Shown here: one piece after another, positions 26,671 to 35,170 of the stretch
Numbering within the stretch: position 1 is the stretch's first letter
Layout: each line of letters begins with the position of its first letter
DNA from: Stenotrophomonas maltophilia
GTDB taxonomy: Bacteria > Pseudomonadota > Gammaproteobacteria > Xanthomonadales > Xanthomonadaceae
Length of the DNA: 64,000 nt
Direction of reading: 5' to 3'
Assembly (NCBI RefSeq): GCF_002138415.1
Contig: NZ_CP015612.1
Location: forward strand, 2,830,001-2,894,000
Position numbers and translations under genes: made by a program
The notes under the pieces: generated by a model
Told to the model about the DNA's origin: nothing
Databases searched by the model: none
Seen by the model: only the letters and a program-made list of their open reading frames with translations

Positions 26671-27882
26671 TTAGGCCTGCGGCTTGAAGCGGCCCTTCAC
26701 GAACGCTTCGACGCGGCGCTTGGCCAAGCCCAGGCGCTCTTCGACCAGCAGTACGCGCTGGTTCTTCACGAAGTCGTCGTTGATCAGCCCGACCTTGAAC
26801 AGGAAGCTCATGCGGTCGTAGATCGTGGCGCCGCGCTGGAAGTTGGCGACCAGGAACTCGCCACCGGTGGTGGTGCCGTCGCCCTCGTCCATGCTGTCCG
26901 AGGCAACCACCGGGCGGCCCCACAGGATCGGGGTCACGAACCCCTGCAGGTTGGCGAACAGGTAGCGGTTCTGGCTGTCCTTCTCCAACTCGATGTTCAT
27001 CCAGTCCAGCTCGGTCATCACCGTGGCATCGGCCGACAGCTTCGACTGCTTGCGCACCTGGTAGATCGCGCGGCGGACCGTGTCGATCGAGGTATCGCTG
27101 GCCTTAGACAGGTCGTCATCGAACAGCGTGGCGTCAGTCATCAGGCCCGGCAGATTGTTGCCCAGGCCGTCGCCCTTCAGGATCTGGACTTCTTCTTCCA
27201 GCTTCAGGTCGTAGCGCAGCAACTGCTGCAGATAGCCGTACATCTGCGGCACGTCGTCCAGGGCTTCGTCAGTGACCGGGATCCATACCGCCAGCTTCTT
27301 CACCAGGTCGGTCTTCTGCTCGAAGGTGACGTTGCTCTGCGGCTTGGTCCCGCCTTCGCCGACCGGGCCAGCGCCGCGGGTGTGCAGCTTCTCACGGAAG
27401 TAGGTGTAGCTCTGGCCGGTGACGGAGATCGACGGGATCAGGTCGCGGATGCGCAATTCCTGGCGGATACCGGGCTGGATGGTCGGGTCGTAGTTCGGCA
27501 CGACGACGCCGGCGCTGGTGACCGCCTTGGTTTCCTGCATGGACGCCAGTTCGTCCTTCTTGATCTCGATCTCGGCCGCCGACTTCTCACGGCCCTGCAG
27601 CGCCTTGTACTCGTCGTTGCCCTTGATGAAGTCGATGAAGCCCTTCTTCGTGCCGGGCTGGTTGCCCAGGCCGATGCCCTTCTCTTCCAGCTTCAGGACC
27701 TTGTCGACCACCTTCTGAATGTCGTCGGTGGCGGTCTGGATCTGCTTCTTCAGGTCGGTGGTGACCTGGTTGCCCTTCTGGATCTCTTCGGAGGCGGCGT
27801 CGTACTTCTTCTGCAAGCCGGCGAAGCCGTCCTTCAGCTGCTTTTCCAAGCCCTCACGGATATCGCTGATGTTCTCGCTCAT
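26671..27882 (-). CDS. HK97-fold major capsid protein
   Basis: 403 residues. The first about 100 residues form a charged coiled coil, the delta/scaffold domain that the neighbouring protease removes. The HK97-fold core follows, including IRDLIPSISVTGQSYTYFRE, GGTKPQSNVTFEQKT, DDVPQMYGYLQQLLRYDL and LWGRPVVASDSM. Gene order protease-capsid-connector confirms the role. Its start overlaps the protease stop (ATGA). Confidence 0.93.
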   Translation of the reverse strand: MSENISDIREGLEKQLKDGFAGLQKKYDAASEEIQKGNQVTTDLKKQIQTATDDIQKVVDKVLKLEEKGIGLGNQPGTKKGFIDFIKGNDEYKALQGREKSAAEIEIKKDELASMQETKAVTSAGVVVPNYDPTIQPGIRQELRIRDLIPSISVTGQSYTYFREKLHTRGAGPVGEGGTKPQSNVTFEQKTDLVKKLAVWIPVTDEALDDVPQMYGYLQQLLRYDLKLEEEVQILKGDGLGNNLPGLMTDATLFDDDLSKASDTSIDTVRRAIYQVRKQSKLSADATVMTELDWMNIELEKDSQNRYLFANLQGFVTPILWGRPVVASDSMDEGDGTTTGGEFLVANFQRGATIYDRMSFLFKVGLINDDFVKNQRVLLVEERLGLAKRRVEAFVKGRFKPQA

Positions 27883-28526
27883 TGGTGCATTCCTTTAAAA
27901 ATGGATTCGATGGATGTGCCGAGTTGCTGCAGCTGCTTCACGGTCTCCGTGTCCCCAATGCCACCGTCTCGGTGGATCGCAGGAAAGCCGAGCGAGGCGA
28001 CGGCCGCCGCCTCTTTCTGGGACAGCCCCATGCGCTCGCGCAGGGCCGATTCGAAGGCGCGAACGTCGGACTTGACGCTCATCACCTGTGCTTCCGGGTT
28101 CATGCCGAAGGGGACGACCGAGGCCTCCCACAATTCAGCCTTCTTGATGACGCGCACCCGCCGTCCCTCGCGGGTTTCAATCGCATCCTCCAACGTGTTG
28201 AAGCCGACTGACATTTCGTCCAAGGTGCCGGCCTTCATCAGCTCGTAGGCGTCCTTGGCGTAGCTGACGTTGAGGTTGACCTTCCCCTTCAGGTGCAGGC
28301 CGTTGTCGTCCTGCTTGAACTCGGCATCGCCGATCAACCGCGTCAGGTTGTGGTACAGCGCCAGGCGCAGTCGGCCAGTGCGGGTCGTCTTCACCTTGAC
28401 GAAGGCGCCGGCAAGGATCAGGTCCTCGCCGAGATCCACGTTGTTGAACACCGAGGCATAGCCTTCGAAGTTGCCGGAATCGTCTGCCGCCTTGACCTCG
28501 AACGGGCAGGAGTACTTGCTAAGCAT
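27879..28526 (-). CDS. HK97 family prohead protease
   Basis: 215 residues from ATG 28526, which overlaps the portal stop and follows a GGGAGATC-type site. Early pattern FEGYASVFNNVDLGEDLILAG, catalytic His in LYHN near residue 68 and Ser in DEMSVGFN near 117 fit the U35 family. It cleaves the capsid delta domain during maturation. Confidence 0.9.
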   Translation of the reverse strand: MLSKYSCPFEVKAADDSGNFEGYASVFNNVDLGEDLILAGAFVKVKTTRTGRLRLALYHNLTRLIGDAEFKQDDNGLHLKGKVNLNVSYAKDAYELMKAGTLDEMSVGFNTLEDAIETREGRRVRVIKKAELWEASVVPFGMNPEAQVMSVKSDVRAFESALRERMGLSQKEAAAVASLGFPAIHRDGGIGDTETVKQLQQLGTSIESIFKGMHQ

Positions 28527-29778
28527 TGGCGGGATCTCCCGTTGGATCGTCGTTGCTGGAATCGGGCTTGTTGCTGGTCCACCGGGTGACCTGGTTGTAT
28601 TGCTCGCCATCGAGCACAGGCAGGTTCTCTTTCACCCGAACCTCGTTGATCGTCATCCAGCCCGAGCCGCCAGAGCCGCCCAGGGCGGTCTTGTAGTAGG
28701 TCGACCGGGCACCGCTGTCTGCGCGCAACAGGCCCTCTACGACGGCCTCAACGAACATGTCGCCATCGGCGAACAGCTTGTCGTTGATCTCGCTCTCGAT
28801 GGCATCGAGGTAGGGCTTCAGGCCGAAGGTGACGAAGCCGCTGGTCTGCTGCTCCAGATTCGAGCCCAGCACCGACGTGGAGCGTGCGCGGTTGGTCAGG
28901 TACAGCGGAACACCCCAGATGCCGGCAAGCGCCTCCTCCTGAAACTGCTGCGATTCGATGAACTGGCTGTCTTTCTGGGTCAGGCCGGCCGGCGTGATCG
29001 TCGGCCCGCCCTGCAGGATTGCCATCTTGCCGAGGTCGTCCACGTCGCCCTGACGGATATCCGGCAGCTTCGCCTTGATTTGCGCCTGCTGCTCCTTGGT
29101 CAGGAAGCCCGGATAGATGATGTATCCGCCGGTGAAGCCACCCTTTCGCATGAACCGAGCTGACCAATCTTGGGCAGCGCGCGCCAGGCCGATGGTTTCA
29201 GCCTGGTACTCCACCGGTGACAAGCCAACGATTCCGTCCGGACTGAACAGCTTGAAATGCAGCATGTTCTGCGGCGATACCGGAGTCTCGCTGCCGTTGA
29301 TCGTTGCCCAGTAGATCAGTCCGTCGTCGGTGTCGATGCGGACGCTGTCCACCGACAGCGGAATAAGCCCGATCCAGTCTCCTTCGTCGTCGCGTTGGAT
29401 GATGGCGAAGGCATTGCCGCGCAGCGCCATGTTCACCACAACCGCTTTGATCAGGTCCAGCCACTTGATGAAGGGGTTGGGCTTGCTCAGCAGACGCAAG
29501 AGCCGTCGGCGCTGCGGGCTGCTTCCCTTGACCAGCGCTCTCAGGCCGTTCTTGTCCTCGTAGAGCTTCCAGGGCAGCCCCGCGGCCGACTCGGACAGGA
29601 CTTTGACGCAGGACCACACGATGCTGACGGTCAACGCCTTCTTGGGCGTCACCCGGACGCCGGCCTTCGTGCCTCGGCCACCGGTGGATAGGTCCACCTC
29701 CACGTAGTTGCCCGTGGCAGGGTCGTCGTAACCGAAGAACCGCCAGCTCAGCGGGTTGTACCAGCGAAAGGTAGTCAT
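28519..29778 (-). CDS. Portal protein (HK97 family)
   Basis: 419 residues from ATG 29778, overlapping the terminase stop. Diagnostic segments are VWSCVKVLSESAAGLPWKLY, NPFIKWLDLIKAVVVNMAL, GNAFAIIQRD and GLSPVEYQAETIGLA. It forms the dodecameric DNA gate at the capsid vertex. The 90 codons open upstream are antisense-like and are not part of the gene. Confidence 0.93.
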   Translation of the reverse strand: MTTFRWYNPLSWRFFGYDDPATGNYVEVDLSTGGRGTKAGVRVTPKKALTVSIVWSCVKVLSESAAGLPWKLYEDKNGLRALVKGSSPQRRRLLRLLSKPNPFIKWLDLIKAVVVNMALRGNAFAIIQRDDEGDWIGLIPLSVDSVRIDTDDGLIYWATINGSETPVSPQNMLHFKLFSPDGIVGLSPVEYQAETIGLARAAQDWSARFMRKGGFTGGYIIYPGFLTKEQQAQIKAKLPDIRQGDVDDLGKMAILQGGPTITPAGLTQKDSQFIESQQFQEEALAGIWGVPLYLTNRARSTSVLGSNLEQQTSGFVTFGLKPYLDAIESEINDKLFADGDMFVEAVVEGLLRADSGARSTYYKTALGGSGGSGWMTINEVRVKENLPVLDGEQYNQVTRWTSNKPDSSNDDPTGDPANA

Positions 29779-31682
29779 CCGATCAGTCCAAAGAAGCCGT
29801 TTTCCAGGTAGTCGTCGATGCCGCCGGCGTCCGGCGGCATGGCGTGTGCCGCACCGATGGCCATGCAAAGGGCCACGGCGGCGTCGATCTTGTTTGCCGA
29901 CCTGGCCTTCGACAGCCAGCTGTTGCCCCAGCGGTCCGATTCGATGACGGCGGACATGATTGCGGACACCAGAACGGGGTTCCGGCGCAGGCGCAGGCGG
30001 CCTTCCAGCAGCGCCTCCTCCAGCAGGCGTAGCGATCCGGGCATCCACATGCCTTCGGGCGCCGGCTGTCCCGACTGTTCTGCGGCCTCGACCGCGGCCT
30101 CCAGAGGCTTGCCCTTCTTGCAGCCGCCCTGCGGGTGCTCTGCGAAGGTCACCGACAAGCCAATGTCGTTGACCTCTTCCTCGAACCTGCGGAACGCGTA
30201 GCGGTCGTACGCGACCAGCTGCACGTCATACCGGTTGTCGTACTCGGCCATGACCTGGGCCACATGCCGGAAGTTGATGGCCTGCCCTTGAGGAGCATGC
30301 AGGTATCCACCGTTGACCCACGTGCGATAGGGCAGCTTGTCCTGCAGCTGCCGAGCGTCCAGCGTGTCGCCGGGCGTCCAAGCCTCAATCCATGCGTCGA
30401 ATGTCGGCTTCTCGATGACGAGCGTCTCGCCCTCGACTTCAACCTCCACCGGCACCGTGCCGGTCTCCACTACCGCAGCCATCGCGGTGATATCGCGAAC
30501 TTGCGACAAATCGAGGCCGAGGTAGACCTTGCGGCCCTCATGCATGCGCGGGTCGAAGTCGGCCAGCGCCGGTTCCAGCGTTGGGCGCGTCATCCAGGCG
30601 GTCTCCGCATCGGTCCACACGCAGAAGTGCAGACGAAGAATGCCGTTCAGTGATCCCGGGATGGCCTTGGCTTGCGCCACCACGTCCGCCAGGTACTGCT
30701 CGGTGATAGTTACCCCCAACAGGGGATTGGCCTTTGCCCAGCAGCTAGGGTCCTCAAGCGGGTCGTCCCCGTCGTCCAAGCTGCACACGTAGCTGAAGGT
30801 GCGGTCATCGATCACGTCGCCGACGAAGGTCGGATCGTTCACCGCCTCGGTATGACCTGCGGCGACCTTGACCGCATGCTCGTGCTCCTCCCAGCACACC
30901 GAGGTCCGGTCGCTGCCGGAGTTGGTGATCATGAAGAGCAGCGGCTCGCGGCGGAACTTGAAGCCGCGCTCCAGCATTTCGATGATTCGCCGGTCAGGAA
31001 GCTCGTGCACCTCGTCGACCAGTACGAAGAACGGTCGAGGACCGGAGCCGGTGCGCCCCGTATCGCGCGACACCGGTCGGAAGAAGCTCGCGCTGGCGTG
31101 GTGCGCCATGCTGAACTCGCGCCCCTCACCGCCGGCGAACTCGATCCGCTTGGCCAACAGCGGCGACTTCTTCACCATCTTCACCGCGTCGGCGAACAGG
31201 ATGCCCGCCTGGTCCTTCTTGGCCGCCGCCGAGTAGATCTGCGCCCCGGCCTCGCGTGCCGCGGTCATGCCCAGCAGGCCCAGCCCACCGGCCAGAGGGC
31301 TCTTCCCATTGCCCTTGCCCTGCTCGACGTAAGCGCGGCGGAATCGGCGAAGACCGTCCGCCCCCTTCCACCCGAACAGCGAGCCGATGATGAACGCTTG
31401 CGAGGGGTGCAGCTCGAACTTCCGCCCCTCGAACTGACCCTCGGAGAGCATCAGCACGTTCTCGAAGTACCGGAAGGCGTAATCCGCAGCCTCAAGGTCA
31501 AAGCAAAGGCCCCTTTCGGGGCCTTGGATCAGATCCTGCAGGTGGCGCCGGCAGGCGTTGCGTACATGTGGCCCGGCAACGATCCGGCCGGCCACCACGT
31601 CCAGGGCATACGCCTTAGTGCGGTCGACCGGAGCTGGGGCCACCGAAGAATTCTTCGCCCTGGTCGTCTTCATCACCGCCAT
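29775..31682 (-). CDS. Terminase large subunit (ATPase and nuclease)
   Basis: 635 residues from ATG 31682, six bases after GAAGG; it overlaps the small-subunit gene. Walker A-type EQGKGNGKSPLAGG near residue 110, Walker B FFVLVDEVHEL near 210, and an RNase H-like nuclease start VYLGLDLSQVRDITAM near 385. It cuts and pumps DNA into proheads. Codons for about residues 52-61 form a terminator-like hairpin (31498-31525). Confidence 0.93.
   Translation of the reverse strand: MAVMKTTRAKNSSVAPAPVDRTKAYALDVVAGRIVAGPHVRNACRRHLQDLIQGPERGLCFDLEAADYAFRYFENVLMLSEGQFEGRKFELHPSQAFIIGSLFGWKGADGLRRFRRAYVEQGKGNGKSPLAGGLGLLGMTAAREAGAQIYSAAAKKDQAGILFADAVKMVKKSPLLAKRIEFAGGEGREFSMAHHASASFFRPVSRDTGRTGSGPRPFFVLVDEVHELPDRRIIEMLERGFKFRREPLLFMITNSGSDRTSVCWEEHEHAVKVAAGHTEAVNDPTFVGDVIDDRTFSYVCSLDDGDDPLEDPSCWAKANPLLGVTITEQYLADVVAQAKAIPGSLNGILRLHFCVWTDAETAWMTRPTLEPALADFDPRMHEGRKVYLGLDLSQVRDITAMAAVVETGTVPVEVEVEGETLVIEKPTFDAWIEAWTPGDTLDARQLQDKLPYRTWVNGGYLHAPQGQAINFRHVAQVMAEYDNRYDVQLVAYDRYAFRRFEEEVNDIGLSVTFAEHPQGGCKKGKPLEAAVEAAEQSGQPAPEGMWMPGSLRLLEEALLEGRLRLRRNPVLVSAIMSAVIESDRWGNSWLSKARSANKIDAAVALCMAIGAAHAMPPDAGGIDDYLENGFFGLIG
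31498..31525 (-). terminator. Terminator-like hairpin inside the terminase gene
   Basis: Minus strand stem AAGGCCCC / GGGGCCTT with loop GAAA, followed by TGCTTTGAC. The U-tract is weaker than in the other hairpins. It lies in coding sequence (GPERGLCFD codons). Confidence 0.4.
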
Positions 31683-32019
31683 GCGAGACCTTCGATTCAT
31701 CCACAGGTGTGGCGCCCAACTTCGAAAGAATCGAGCTGAGCGCCTGGGTTGCTGACACGCCGAATTCGGCTTTGGGGTCTTCCATCCGGGCCGTCCAGAG
31801 GCACGCCAGGCGAAGAAGCACCCGGTGGCTGGAGTTGAGCCATGACATTTCTGCTGCGAATTCCTTCCACGCCCGTTTCTCGGCCGCGGTCATGGTTTTG
31901 AACGGCTCACCCAAGGGGCGCGTACCGGTTGGCTTCTTCCTTCCGGCATGCCGGCCCGGATTCTTGATGGCGGCGCCGCTTGTCGCAGCCTTTGCGACGG
32001 GAAGTCGAGGCCTTGCCAT
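31615..32019 (-). CDS. Terminase small subunit
   Basis: 134 residues from ATG 32019, with AGAGGA seven bases upstream. The N-terminus is basic (MARPRLPVAKAATSGAAI), then AEKRAWKEFAAEMSWLNSSH and an Ala/Leu-rich helical oligomerisation region ending in an acidic tail, as in P27-type small terminases. It binds the packaging site and recruits the large subunit, whose gene it overlaps. Confidence 0.85.
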   Translation of the reverse strand: MARPRLPVAKAATSGAAIKNPGRHAGRKKPTGTRPLGEPFKTMTAAEKRAWKEFAAEMSWLNSSHRVLLRLACLWTARMEDPKAEFGVSATQALSSILSKLGATPVDESKVSHGGDEDDQGEEFFGGPSSGRPH

Positions 32020-32189
32020 GTTTTCCTCTGAAAAATGCGGGTTTTCTGCGCTGGAACTACCGCCGAGGGGGTCGTCCCGTGAATTGTGGATACGCGAATT
32101 TAGGGGGACGGTCGGTCTAGGTCCGATTCGACCCAAACAATTCGCCCCCCCTACCCTGCGCGTCGTGGAACGCGATGCCGTGGAACCGT

Positions 32190-32516
32190 TCAGCCGACCG
32201 GCCATCCGTCCTCATCGCACCCACGAATCTGCACCGCACCACGCTCCAGTCGCGCCTGGTCGACGTTGTGGCAGTCGGCGCACTGACTGTCGAAGGGTCC
32301 AGACCAGAACATCTCTTCCGTCTCGCCGGTCGGATGACCATTGGTGTGATTGCACACCGTGGCAACCGTGACGTGCCCGCGCGCCTTGCACTTGCTGCAC
32401 AGCGGCTCGCGGTCCAGCTGCGCCCGCCGAGTGCGCTGCCATCGCGCGGTGCTGTACAGGTGGGCGAATGCGCTGCCGCCGGTCTGCCGGGTCCTACGGC
32501 CACGAGCCACGCTCAC
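32190..32516 (-). CDS. HNH endonuclease next to terminase
   Basis: 108 residues. Cys pair LCSKCKARG, then ATVCNHTNGHPTG (His/Asn of HNH) and SQCADCHNVDQARLERG complete a zinc-stabilised HNH fold. Small HNH proteins beside terS are needed for cos/pac cleavage in HK97-like phages. It overlaps the small gene upstream by four bases. Confidence 0.87.
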   Translation of the reverse strand: MSVARGRRTRQTGGSAFAHLYSTARWQRTRRAQLDREPLCSKCKARGHVTVATVCNHTNGHPTGETEEMFWSGPFDSQCADCHNVDQARLERGAVQIRGCDEDGWPVG

Positions 32517-32680
32517 TGGTCATTCTCTGCAGCCCGGATCACCAGGCCACGGCGTATCCACCACTCCACTCGATTCCAGTTCGGGTCCATGCACGTTGCC
32601 CGGGCGAACCACACCACGGCAGCCAGATACCACCGCAACCACCAGCGCAAGCGCACAGATGCAGTAACTGTCGCGTGCAT
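32513..32680 (-). CDS. Small Trp-rich membrane-associated protein (55 aa)
   Basis: Starts MHATVTASVRLRWWLRWYLA at ATG 32680, overlapping the DUF1064 stop (TGATG), and overlaps the HNH start at its end. One hydrophobic helix (WYLAAVVWFA) sits in a basic Trp/Arg-rich protein. The tight overlaps on both sides support it as real. Function unknown. Confidence 0.55.
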   Translation of the reverse strand: MHATVTASVRLRWWLRWYLAAVVWFARATCMDPNWNRVEWWIRRGLVIRAAENDQ

Positions 32681-33039
32681 CAGAACTCCTCCACTGCCCA
32701 CCCGCCGCCGTCGCGCTTGCGCTTGACCCTGACCGCAATGAAGCGGAACGGGTACATGGCGGCGGCGATCTTGATCTTGGCCCTGGCATCGTCCTGCCAG
32801 TGCCCCTTTACCTCGTGGCACTCCATAACACCGTCGGCAGCCATGACTGCAAAGTCCGGCGTGTAAAACGTGTTGTCGGCCAGACGCAGCTTCATGCCCT
32901 CGAACCGGTGCCACTGGACCTCGCCCGCCGACTGCAGCGCGCGCAGCCGATCGGCATACGCTGCCTCGGTCTTGTTCATCTCGCCTGTCTTGAGCCGGCC
33001 GAGCACAAACGCTCGATTGACGCCATCTCGTTTGGCCAT
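32680..33039 (-). CDS. DUF1064 nuclease-like phage protein
   Basis: 119 residues. KTEAAYADRL, KLRLADNTFYTPDFAVMAADG and ECHEVKGHWQDDARAKIKIA match DUF1064, with a PD...ExK arrangement (TPDF, then EVK) typical of PD-(D/E)xK nucleases or resolvases. It lies at the start of the packaging cassette. Nuclease activity is inferred from residues and family. Confidence 0.82.
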   Translation of the reverse strand: MAKRDGVNRAFVLGRLKTGEMNKTEAAYADRLRALQSAGEVQWHRFEGMKLRLADNTFYTPDFAVMAADGVMECHEVKGHWQDDARAKIKIAAAMYPFRFIAVRVKRKRDGGGWAVEEF

Positions 33040-33087
33040 CAGGGTCCACCTAGTCCGTAGATAGCTAATCTCGTTTCACAACAACCA

Positions 33088-33108
33088 GGCGCAGCAATTA
33101 GCTGCGCC
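33088..33108. other. Short hairpin after the beta-repeat gene
   Basis: 8-bp perfect stem GGCGCAGC / GCTGCGCC with a 5-nt loop, between the beta-repeat gene and DUF1064. No T-run follows, so it is at best a weak terminator or mRNA-end hairpin. Confidence 0.35.
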
Positions 33109-33144
33109 CAGTCGTTCGGCTACCGTCCTTGGCAGCCGCGCTTC

Positions 33145-33741
33145 TTAGTTGGCGTTGAACACCAAGTTGAAGCGGGCGTCCACACTCCAGCTGCCGCCGG
33201 AGTTGGTGGCTCCCAGCGAGAACGAGAAGCCGCTGCCACCACCCCAGTTGCTGCCACCGAAGCTGACGGTGAGGCCACCGTTCATCGAACCGCTGATGCC
33301 GGCAGTGATGCCGCCTCCGAAGTTGTAGGTGGCACCGATGCTGTTCTGGTTGAAATCAACCGTGGTGCTGCCGAACTTCAGCTTGCCGCCAATGGCCAGA
33401 CCGCTGTTGGTGTCATAGACGGTGGTGACGTTGGCGTTCTCATTGCCGACGGTATAACCGACCGAGGCCGAGACATGCTCGTTGTTGTAGCTCAGACCAA
33501 CGTTGGTCATGCCCTCCTTGACCTGCAGGGTCGCAGACCCGGTGCTGACCTTGCCGCCGACCTGCAGGCCGTCGACGTTGCCCTTGTAGTTCACGCCGAT
33601 GATGTCGGCGCCGCGGAACAACGGATTGGTCTCGATGTACCAGCTGTCATCGGGCACCGGTTCGGTATCAGTCGGGTCCTTTGGGCCCATCGGGCGGATA
33701 TCCGGCAGGTCACGGATCTTCAGTTCTTCTTCTTTGCTCAT
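33145..33741 (-). CDS. Gly/Asn-rich beta-strand-repeat protein of unknown function
   Basis: 198 residues. The first 40 are acidic, Pro-rich and leader-like (ELKIRDLPDIRPMGPKDPTD). From residue 45 on, short alternating beta strands are separated by Gly/Asn/Ser turns (VGGKVSTGSATLQV, VGLSYNNEHVSASVGYTVGN, TAGISGSMNGGLTVSFGGSN) and it ends SVDARFNLVFNAN. The pattern resembles an amphipathic beta-barrel or beta-solenoid, but there is no signal peptide. It lies between the spanins and the packaging genes, a common moron position, and follows a terminator hairpin. Not recognised. Confidence 0.75.
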   Translation of the reverse strand: MSKEEELKIRDLPDIRPMGPKDPTDTEPVPDDSWYIETNPLFRGADIIGVNYKGNVDGLQVGGKVSTGSATLQVKEGMTNVGLSYNNEHVSASVGYTVGNENANVTTVYDTNSGLAIGGKLKFGSTTVDFNQNSIGATYNFGGGITAGISGSMNGGLTVSFGGSNWGGGSGFSFSLGATNSGGSWSVDARFNLVFNAN

Positions 33742-33840
33742 GGTCTTCTCCTTGGTTGGCCCTTTCGGGCGGTCGATTCAAGCCCCGGGCTCCATGCCCG
33801 CTCCCGCGCGCGAACAAGCGCGGGGCCCCTGACCTGAAAT

Positions 33841-33863
33841 GCAAAAGGCCGCTTTCGCGGCCC
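33841..33863 (-). terminator. Intrinsic-terminator-like hairpin after the spanin genes
   Basis: Minus strand GGCCGC GAAA GCGGCC followed by TTTTGCATTT. It lies 39 bases beyond the i-spanin stop and before the beta-repeat gene. Confidence 0.55.
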
Positions 33864-33901
33864 GTAATCTCTGAACTAGCTACGTCTCTCAACAGTTGCC
33901 A

Positions 33902-34360
33902 CTAACGCACGTTGATCACCGCTTGGCAGGCGCGGACGTGGTCGTCGGCGTCGCGGCCGATTTGAACAAGAGCGCCCGCGACCTCTGCTCGTAGTTCGGC
34001 GTGCGCATCACGTTCGACGGCGCCGGCGACGGCTTGGGACAGGAGGCTGGTACTGCAGGTGGCGAGGTCGTCGCGCAGCTGGAGGCTGCCATCACGTACG
34101 CCAGCTGCAACAGCAGCAGGGACGGCCTCGGCCGCAGTGCGGTCTTCTTCATGCTTGGCTCCGATGGTGGCCAGGCTGTCTGCCTGGCGGTGTTCGACGG
34201 CGCGTGTCTGGTTAACCTGGTCCGCCACTGCCTCGGCGCCGGCGGCACGCTGGGTGGCTTCCGTGCCCTCTGCACGATCACCACGCCAGGTCCAGCCCAC
34301 GCCGACCATGGCCCCGGACCACAGGGCGAAGGCTGCAACTGCGACTACACCGCGGTTCAC
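33902..34360 (-). CDS. i-spanin (Rz-like)
   Basis: 152 residues from GTG 34360, overlapping the upstream stop (GTGA). N-terminal transmembrane helix (GVVAVAAFALWSGAMVGVGW), then a long Ala/Glu/Gln/Asp-rich periplasmic helical domain. Position after endolysin and the TM/coiled-coil gene, plus an o-spanin gene nested in another frame, identify it as the inner-membrane spanin that fuses the membranes at lysis. Confidence 0.82.
   Translation of the reverse strand: MNRGVVAVAAFALWSGAMVGVGWTWRGDRAEGTEATQRAAGAEAVADQVNQTRAVEHRQADSLATIGAKHEEDRTAAEAVPAAVAAGVRDGSLQLRDDLATCSTSLLSQAVAGAVERDAHAELRAEVAGALVQIGRDADDHVRACQAVINVR
33916..34152 (-). CDS. o-spanin (Rz1-like), nested within the Rz gene
   Basis: 78 residues from ATG 34152, in a different frame inside the i-spanin gene. 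The N-terminus MKKTALRPRPSLLLLQLAYV is a basic-plus-hydrophobic signal ending MAASSC, a weak lipobox. The Pro-rich stretch TTSPPAVPASCPKPSPAP is the Rz1 hallmark. Full nesting in the Rz gene is the lambda arrangement. Lipidation is inferred. Confidence 0.75.
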   Translation of the reverse strand: MKKTALRPRPSLLLLQLAYVMAASSCATTSPPAVPASCPKPSPAPSNVMRTPNYEQRSRALLFKSAATPTTTSAPAKR

Positions 34361-34671
34361 TCCGAACCCCCTGTCCTGATCGTGTCGTTGTCCGGGTCGA
34401 ACGGCGGTGGCTCCAACCCGGCCGCACGCATTAGCCCTTCGAGCCGATAGATGTGGCGGATGAGCCGCAACTCCCTGGCTTCCATGCGGCCAACCCGTTC
34501 GCCCAGCCGGGTCACCTCCTCGCGCATCAGCTGTATCACGTTGACCTCGGCTCCTTCCCTGGCGGTCTCTACGAACTGCTTGCGCCACCACAGCGCTACG
34601 CCACCAGCGCCTACCATGAGGCCACCGACGGCCGTGCCGATGGCCTGCCAGTCCACGTCGACCCCGATCAT
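34357..34671 (-). CDS. Membrane protein with coiled coil, candidate holin
   Basis: 104 residues. One N-terminal transmembrane helix (AIGTAVGGLMVGAGGVALWW), then a charged coiled coil (REEVTRLGERVGRMEARELRLI) and a Pro-rich end. It sits between endolysin and spanins and overlaps both by ATGA/GTGA. A class III-like holin or holin partner is the most likely role from context; sequence alone does not prove it. Confidence 0.65.
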   Translation of the reverse strand: MIGVDVDWQAIGTAVGGLMVGAGGVALWWRKQFVETAREGAEVNVIQLMREEVTRLGERVGRMEARELRLIRHIYRLEGLMRAAGLEPPPFDPDNDTIRTGGSE

Positions 34672-35156
34672 GGCGCTACTGTCCCGCCGGCCTTGCGGTA
34701 CACGGCCAACAGGTCGGCAAGCTTCTGCTCGTGCTGGCCGTAGCCGGCTCCGGGCAGGCTCGCCCAGATGTTTCTGACCGCCTTGATGGCCTCGGGGATC
34801 TTCCCCTCCTGGACCAGCGGCAGCGCGCGGCGCTCCCGGATCTGCTGCAGCGCGATCAGGTCCTGGCTCAGCGGGGTGAAGTCCTTCAGGCCCAGCGTCT
34901 TCTTGTAGGCGTCGTAGTAGCGGCGCAGCAGCTGGTAGCGACCGGCTGCCGTGGACTGGATCTTGAGCTTCGGCAGATCCACCAGCACGCGCGGGTGATC
35001 CGCGTAGCTCTTGAACAACTGTCCGCCGACGATAACGTCGTAACCGCGGTCCGTGGTGGCCTGCTTACCGTTGTCCGTACCTTCGGACCAAGCCAGCATG
35101 TCGAGAAAAGCCACGACGTTCACGCCGCCAGCCTGTTGGGGAGTGATTTGCGCCAT
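34668..35156 (-). CDS. Endolysin, lambda R-like lytic transglycosylase
   Basis: 162 residues from ATG 35156, with CGGAG six bases upstream. VVAFLDMLAWSEGT (catalytic Glu), DVIVGGQLFKSYADHPR, STAAGRYQLLRRYYDAYK and a terminal GAGYGQHEQKLADLLAVY match the lambda R / GH104 family. It has no signal peptide, so release needs a holin. First gene of the lysis cassette, directly behind the tR'-like terminator. Confidence 0.92.
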   Translation of the reverse strand: MAQITPQQAGGVNVVAFLDMLAWSEGTDNGKQATTDRGYDVIVGGQLFKSYADHPRVLVDLPKLKIQSTAAGRYQLLRRYYDAYKKTLGLKDFTPLSQDLIALQQIRERRALPLVQEGKIPEAIKAVRNIWASLPGAGYGQHEQKLADLLAVYRKAGGTVAP

Positions 35157-35170
35157 AGCGTCTCCGGGCA

